This document shows, in pieces, positions 5,065 to 7,973 of a DNA stretch of 7,973 nt (position 1 is the stretch's first letter; each line of letters starts with the position of its first letter). Source of the stretch: Patescibacteria group bacterium (lineage in GTDB: Bacteria > Patescibacteriota > WWE3 > UBA101185 > UBA10185); NCBI GenBank assembly GCA_022710505.1, contig JAKLGS010000033.1, positions 1-7,973 of the forward strand. The letters run 5' to 3'. A model generated the notes under the pieces. It made no database searches and had not been told where the DNA came from. It saw only the letters and a list, made by a program, of their open reading frames with translations. The position numbers and the translations under genes are program-made.

Positions 5065-5595
5065 ATGATAAAAAAACAAAAAGGATTTACATTAGTAGAA
5101 ATGATAATAGTTACTGTTATTATTGGTATCCTTGCAGGTATAGTAATTACTGTAATAAACATACCAAGAGTACAAGCAAGGTCTAGAGATTCGAAAAGAA
5201 TAGGTGATATAAAAAGAATTCAAACTGCACTAGAGCTTTATTTTGCTGATAATCGTCAGTATCCAGTTGCTTCTTCTAGTTTTATTCCTGCACAATCTCT
5301 GGCAATTACACCATCCTATATCGATCAAATACCAACAGACCCGCTTAGCGGTAATAATACAAAAAACAATGCTATAAGGTGTATGAACAATATTTTTGCA
5401 TATGGTTATTATTATCTTTCAGACGCAAATGGTGCCAGATATGTTATCACTGCTATTAATGAATTGCCACTTAGTACCGAAGACCCTAATGTGTGTTTTA
5501 ACGTACCCAACTGTGACACTGATATTACAGGAATAGAGTGCGGAGGTTCTTCTGATAGTAGTCCTTATTGCTATTGTGTTCAAAATCCAATGTAA
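5065..5595 (+). CDS. GspG-like type IV prepilin with a Cys-rich C-terminus, 176 aa
   Basis: The short leader M-I-K-K-Q-K-G is cut at G7|F8, then F-T-L-V-E-M-I with Glu at mature position 5. The helix is followed by R-S-R-D-S-K-R-I-G-D-I-K-R-I-Q-T-A-L-E-L-Y, then N-R-Q-Y-P, and Y-I-D-Q-I-P-T-D-P-L at about 85-94. This is the layout of GspG-like (pseudo)pilins, where the last block is near the calcium loop. Cysteines lie at 106, 144, 150, 159, 169 and 171; five of the six fall in the last 33 residues, with a C-Y-C pair close to the end, so the tail is probably disulfide-bonded. It is the first gene of a packed operon and the next ATG follows the stop after one base. It could be a second structural pilin or an adhesive minor pilin. 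No ribosome binding site precedes the ATG. Confidence 0.88.
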   Translation: MIKKQKGFTLVEMIIVTVIIGILAGIVITVINIPRVQARSRDSKRIGDIKRIQTALELYFADNRQYPVASSSFIPAQSLAITPSYIDQIPTDPLSGNNTKNNAIRCMNNIFAYGYYYLSDANGARYVITAINELPLSTEDPNVCFNVPNCDTDITGIECGGSSDSSPYCYCVQNPM

Positions 5596-5596
5596 C

Positions 5597-6091
5597 ATGA
5601 ATATCTCCATAAAAAATCAAAAAGGATTTACTTTTGTTGAATTAATGGTTGTCATCGCTATTTTAATGGCTGTTTTTACTATTATCAGTGTCCTTGTACA
5701 TCCGCTCGATCAAATGAAAAAAGCCAGAGATAACCAGAGGCTTTCGGATATAAATATTTTAGACCGGGCTGCCAGCGAATACCTTATGGATAATGAGAGA
5801 TATCCTGATCAAGAGAATGTTTTAAGATGCAGTAATATTCTGCCCTCCGGTTCATCGGATTTAGATAACTCAAACCCCGGATGGATTTATGAAAATCTTT
5901 CTTCTTATACTGAAAAACTACCAATCGATCCCCTAAACACCGATATTTTTCGTTATTGTTATATTCATGATTCTACAAGTTACGAGATAAGTTCTAAGTT
6001 GGAATATTATATTGAAAAAATGTCTGAAGACGGAGGCAATAGTGTTGAATTTTTTGAAGTTGGGAATAATTTGAATCTCATCACACATTGA
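5597..6091 (+). CDS. GspG-like type IV prepilin, 164 aa
   Basis: The start is taken as ATG 5597, one base after the previous stop, giving the leader M-N-I-S-I-K-N-Q-K-G with the PilD site G10|F11 and Glu at mature position 5 (F-T-F-V-E-L-M). An in-frame GTG at 5576 would add seven residues and overlap the upstream gene, which is less likely. After the helix come H-P-L-D-Q-M-K-K-A-R-D-N-Q-R-L-S-D-I, then E-R-Y-P (68-70) and K-L-P-I-D-P-L-N (107-114). The end has S-K-L-E-Y-Y-I-E-K-M and F-F-E-V-G-N-N-L-N-L, the usual finish of this pilin group. There are two cysteines, 78 and 121, probably paired. There is no Shine-Dalgarno sequence, so translation probably depends on coupling to the gene before it. 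It ends in TGA. It is probably a minor pilin or second fibre subunit. Confidence 0.88.
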   Translation: MNISIKNQKGFTFVELMVVIAILMAVFTIISVLVHPLDQMKKARDNQRLSDINILDRAASEYLMDNERYPDQENVLRCSNILPSGSSDLDNSNPGWIYENLSSYTEKLPIDPLNTDIFRYCYIHDSTSYEISSKLEYYIEKMSEDGGNSVEFFEVGNNLNLITH

Positions 6092-6112
6092 TTTTTATGT
6101 TAATATTTTAAT

Positions 6113-6646
6113 ATGAATGCTAATCTGCCTAATCATTCAAAAGGTTTTACCTTAATTGAACTTCTGGTAGTTATGTCTATTATTGCTATTCTTGGTGGCG
6201 GTATAATTCCCTCTTTCTCGAGATATTTAAAAGATCAAAATTTAAAACAGGCTCAGGAACAATTAAAAAGTGATTTAAGAACTATTCAAAACAAAGCTTT
6301 AACAGGTGCTTCCTCAAATGAAGAAATAAACGGTGTTAGAGCAAGATATTGGGGTGTTTATTTACGCAGTGGTTCTGAAACCGTTGATTACTTTATATCT
6401 ACTGATACTTCTTCTTGTCTTCCTATTTTTTCCGGCACAACCCAAAATGGAATATCCAAAGGTAATTTTAAAATTCCCAACACTATCGTTTTTAGGGGTA
6501 GCAACAACATGTGTCTTTTCTTTGATATAAAAAATGGAGATATTGTATCTAGCGTTGGTAATATCCCTATTAATATAGATTACGCAAGTCCAAACGAGAC
6601 TGTTGGTAAAGACGTCACCTTTAATTCTGCGGGGTTAATTTATTAA
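6113..6646 (+). CDS. GspH/FimT-like minor pseudopilin, 177 aa
   Basis: The leader M-N-A-N-L-P-N-H-S-K-G is cut at G11|F12 and is followed by F-T-L-I-E-L-L-V-V-M-S-I-I-A-I-L with Glu at mature position 5. The amphipathic region L-K-Q-A-Q-E-Q-L-K-S-D-L-R-T-I-Q-N-K-A (44-62) is characteristic of the GspH/FimT family. The beta-rich C-terminal half includes two cysteines (102 and 134) and ends V-T-F-N-S-A-G-L-I-Y, similar to the usual F...G end of GspH. In T2SS and type IV pili this subunit is part of a low-abundance complex at the fibre tip. A 21-base gap precedes it, containing TGTTAATAT (6098-6106), an extended -10-like element six bases before the ATG, so an internal leaderless promoter is possible. 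It is followed after one base by the next gene. Confidence 0.83.
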   Translation: MNANLPNHSKGFTLIELLVVMSIIAILGGGIIPSFSRYLKDQNLKQAQEQLKSDLRTIQNKALTGASSNEEINGVRARYWGVYLRSGSETVDYFISTDTSSCLPIFSGTTQNGISKGNFKIPNTIVFRGSNNMCLFFDIKNGDIVSSVGNIPINIDYASPNETVGKDVTFNSAGLIY

Positions 6647-6647
6647 A

Positions 6648-7190
6648 ATGAAAAAACAAAAAGATAATGGAATATTAAAAAAGAAAAGATCTCAAAAAGG
6701 TTTTGCTCTTGTTGAAGTCATTGCTGCCCTTGGGGTATCCGCACTGGTTATTACAGCTTTAATATCTCTCTCCATATCTACTTTAAGAACCTCTCTCGAT
6801 AGCGAGCTTCTACTGGAAGGAACTAAAATTGCTAACAGGCAAGTTGAGTTAGTCAGGGCTTATAGAGATGGTTATATAGATGCTGATACTCCTCGTAGTT
6901 GGGAGGCCTTTATTTTAAGTTTACAAGAGTGTCAGGTTTTTAATTCTGGTCCATTATTTTCTTGCTATATGAATGAAGATGGGGTATTAGTTCATGAAGT
7001 TGGTAAAAAAGGCACAGGAGCTAAACAAATCAAATATCAGTTTATTATAACCAACTCGGACGGTTCAGCGGTTGACACATCAAACATCCCATCTGTAGTA
7101 AGGATATCCGTTTCAGTAACATGGGCGGTGGGAGATCAGCAGAAAGGTTCTTATATTTACACCGACCTTTCAAATTGGAGGGGAAGATGA
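6648..7190 (+). CDS. PilV/GspI-like minor pilin, 180 aa
   Basis: A long basic leader with K-K-K-R-S-Q-K-G is cut at G18|F19. F-A-L-V-E-V-I-A-A-L-G-V-S-A-L-V follows, with Glu at mature position 5 and the A-L-V-E-V style usual in PilV/GspI proteins. The block A-N-R-Q-V-E-L-V-R-A-Y-R-D (62-74) matches the segment after the helix in this family. Two cysteines (95 and 106) lie close together. The end reads V-S-V-T-W-A-V-G-D followed by L-S-N-W-R. It starts one base after the upstream stop and its TGA stop overlaps the next ATG in an ATGA junction, so it is clearly operonic. It probably contributes to the tip-initiation complex with its neighbours. PilV-like is more specific than the sequence strictly proves; GspI-like is equivalent here. 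Confidence 0.82.
   Translation: MKKQKDNGILKKKRSQKGFALVEVIAALGVSALVITALISLSISTLRTSLDSELLLEGTKIANRQVELVRAYRDGYIDADTPRSWEAFILSLQECQVFNSGPLFSCYMNEDGVLVHEVGKKGTGAKQIKYQFIITNSDGSAVDTSNIPSVVRISVSVTWAVGDQQKGSYIYTDLSNWRGR
7177..7183 (+). promoter_or_regulatory. Ribosome binding site that fixes the start of the PilW/GspJ-like gene
   Basis: GGAGGGG at 7177-7183 lies just before ATG 7187, with five bases between GGAGG and the ATG. It is inside the end of the upstream gene. It supports ATG 7187 over an in-frame ATG at 7121 that would add 22 residues before the prepilin leader. Confidence 0.75.
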
Positions 7191-7708
7191 AGCAGGCAAA
7201 TAATCAAAAAGGCTTTACTCTAATAGAAATGTTACTTGTGGTACTTTTACTTGCGCTTACTGTTGGTTTGACAAGCGATATGTTGCTGTCATTAATTAGA
7301 TCAAATACAAAAACCCAAGTTATAAATGAAATAGAACAGCAAGCAAACTTTGTTACTTTAAAATTAGAAAAAGAGTTAAGAGATTCAATGGATGCGAGTA
7401 CCGGTGCCCAAAATAGTTTGGTAATAACTTTAAGATCAAATTCTCAGGTTACTTACCAACTAAATGAGAGCAATGTACTTCAAAGGCAGGTGGGTGCCGG
7501 TGGTTTTGTTAACTTAACTTCAAGTTCAAGCCCTGGTGGTGTAAAAGTAACTTGTGCTGACGCGTCTCCTTGTTTTGATGTAACGGCCACAAATCCTAAA
7601 ACGGTGGTAACAAGATTACTTTTTGAACAAGCTCAGGTAGATGCTGGTCCTACATACAGAGGGGACGTAAAAATTGAATCTACCATTACCATTAGAGGTG
7701 ATTATTGA
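7187..7708 (+). CDS. PilW/GspJ-like minor pilin, 173 aa
   Basis: The leader M-K-Q-A-N-N-Q-K-G is cut at G9|F10, followed by F-T-L-I-E-M-L-L-V-V-L-L-L-A-L-T with Glu at mature position 5. After the helix, I-N-E-I-E-Q-Q-A-N-F-V-T-L-K-L-E-K-E-L-R-D-S (46-67) is the segment typical of GspJ/PilW proteins. The rest is a beta-rich, Ser/Thr-rich domain with two close cysteines, C123 and C129. Short sheets such as S-L-V-I-T-L and V-T-Y-Q-L are also seen in this family. The start at 7187 is set by the ribosome binding site and by the ATGA overlap with the preceding gene; the longer in-frame start at 7121 would bury the leader. The next gene begins 11 bases after the TGA. It is a probable partner of the H-, I- and K-like subunits in the fibre tip. 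Confidence 0.84.
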   Translation: MKQANNQKGFTLIEMLLVVLLLALTVGLTSDMLLSLIRSNTKTQVINEIEQQANFVTLKLEKELRDSMDASTGAQNSLVITLRSNSQVTYQLNESNVLQRQVGAGGFVNLTSSSSPGGVKVTCADASPCFDVTATNPKTVVTRLLFEQAQVDAGPTYRGDVKIESTITIRGDY

Positions 7709-7719
7709 TAATTTTTAAA

Positions 7720-7973
7720 ATGAAACACATTGTTGATAATAAAAAAGAACTTCTGGTTAAGACCGAAAAAGGTCAAACACTAATTATTGCCGTAATAATA
7801 ATGGCGATAGCACTGGCTGTGGGTGTCACAGTTTCAAGTAGGTTTATGTCCACTCTAAAAAACATCTCCGAATCAGATAACTCCACCCGAGCTTTAGCAG
7901 TGGCAGAAGCTGCTATTGAGAATATGCTAGTAGTTCCTCAGGAAACTTTAGAAAACTATATAAATTATAATAA
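7720..7973 (+). CDS. PilX/GspK-like pilus assembly protein, N-terminal 84 codons (cut by window edge)
   Basis: An open frame starts at ATG 7720 and runs off the window with no stop. The leader M-K-H-I-V-D-N-K-K-E-L-L-V-K-T-E-K-G is followed by Q-T-L-I-I-A-V-I-I-M-A-I-A-L-A-V-G-V-T-V-S-S-R, a prepilin-like helix in which mature position 1 is Gln and position 5 is Ile rather than Glu. After it, R-A-L-A-V-A-E-A-A-I-E (57-67) is the A-x-A-A-E-A-G/A-I-E segment of PilX/GspK-type proteins. GspK also lacks Glu5 and sits last in the gspH-I-J-K order, which matches its place here. It has no Shine-Dalgarno sequence; GATAAT at 7707-7712 lies seven bases before the ATG. The globular part, where GspK carries a large insert, lies outside the window, so PilX and GspK types cannot be separated. 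Confidence 0.78.
   Translation, partial: MKHIVDNKKELLVKTEKGQTLIIAVIIMAIALAVGVTVSSRFMSTLKNISESDNSTRALAVAEAAIENMLVVPQETLENYINYN

Noticed and set aside
5576..5596. GTG start adding seven residues to the pilin at 5597
   Set aside because: It overlaps the upstream gene, has no ribosome binding site, and lengthens the leader; ATG 5597 lies one base after the previous stop, like the junction at 6646/6648.
7121..7186. Upstream ATG adding 22 residues to the PilW/GspJ-like protein
   Set aside because: ATG 7187 has a GGAGGGG site, an ATGA overlap with the preceding stop and gives a normal prepilin leader.
1..7973. UGA recoded as glycine (code 25)
   Set aside because: Genes at 5597-6091, 6648-7190 and 7187-7708 end in TGA exactly where their domains end and the next gene begins, so UGA is a stop.
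1..7973. CRISPR array, tRNA or rRNA gene, insertion sequence, or toxin-antitoxin pair
   Set aside because: No regularly spaced direct repeats, no cloverleaf-like segments, no transposase motifs and no terminal inverted repeats were seen; all gaps are under 210 bases.

Overview
The window is about one third G+C and carries a type IV pilus locus of the style seen in candidate-phyla-radiation bacteria (Patescibacteria). Four things suggest this host. First, short GspG-like prepilins carry an N-terminal 'N-P-x-x-Q ... R-x-R' block and a 'YP ... LP-x-DP' block. Second, there are two RNHCP zinc-ribbon proteins. Third, there is a compact soluble GAF-histidine kinase and a single-domain response regulator. 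Fourth, intergenic gaps are short and most genes lack a Shine-Dalgarno sequence. Several genes end in UGA, so UGA is a stop here and the UGA-as-glycine code of Gracilibacteria/Absconditabacteria is excluded. The lineage is inferred from gene content only.

Left part (1-3146). The first 39 bases look like the last 12 codons of another pilin-like gene, followed by a strong rho-independent terminator. Next come a leftward RNHCP-domain gene (206-658), a rightward prepilin peptidase gene pilD (804-1691), and a leftward GAF-histidine kinase (1725-3146) that converges on pilD.

Middle (3147-4240). A second, diverged RNHCP paralogue (3204-3512) is transcribed away from the kinase. A CheY/Spo0F-like receiver (3660-4067) and a 173-base promoter/leader region follow.

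Right part (4241-7973). The probable major pilin (4241-4903) has its own TTGACA promoter, a long leader, a strong G-rich ribosome binding site and a downstream GC hairpin. A tightly packed rightward operon then encodes six more prepilins or pilin-like proteins: two GspG-like, one GspH/FimT-like, one PilV/GspI-like, one PilW/GspJ-like, and the start of a PilX/GspK-like protein cut by the window edge. The order H-I-J-K matches the minor-pilin (tip) sets of type II secretion and type IV pilus systems. PilD would cleave and N-methylate these prepilins. The assembly ATPase, platform protein and PilM/N/O genes are not in this window.

The most interesting observation is a perfect 10-bp inverted repeat (4227-4236 with 4262-4271) at the major pilin start. 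As RNA it would form a stem covering part of the ribosome binding site with the AUG in its 25-nt loop, which suggests translational control of the pilin. Other points of interest are probable leaderless transcripts for several genes, six cysteines in each of two pilins, a GC hairpin repeated after two pilin genes, and a kinase and receiver that may form a split two-component pair.
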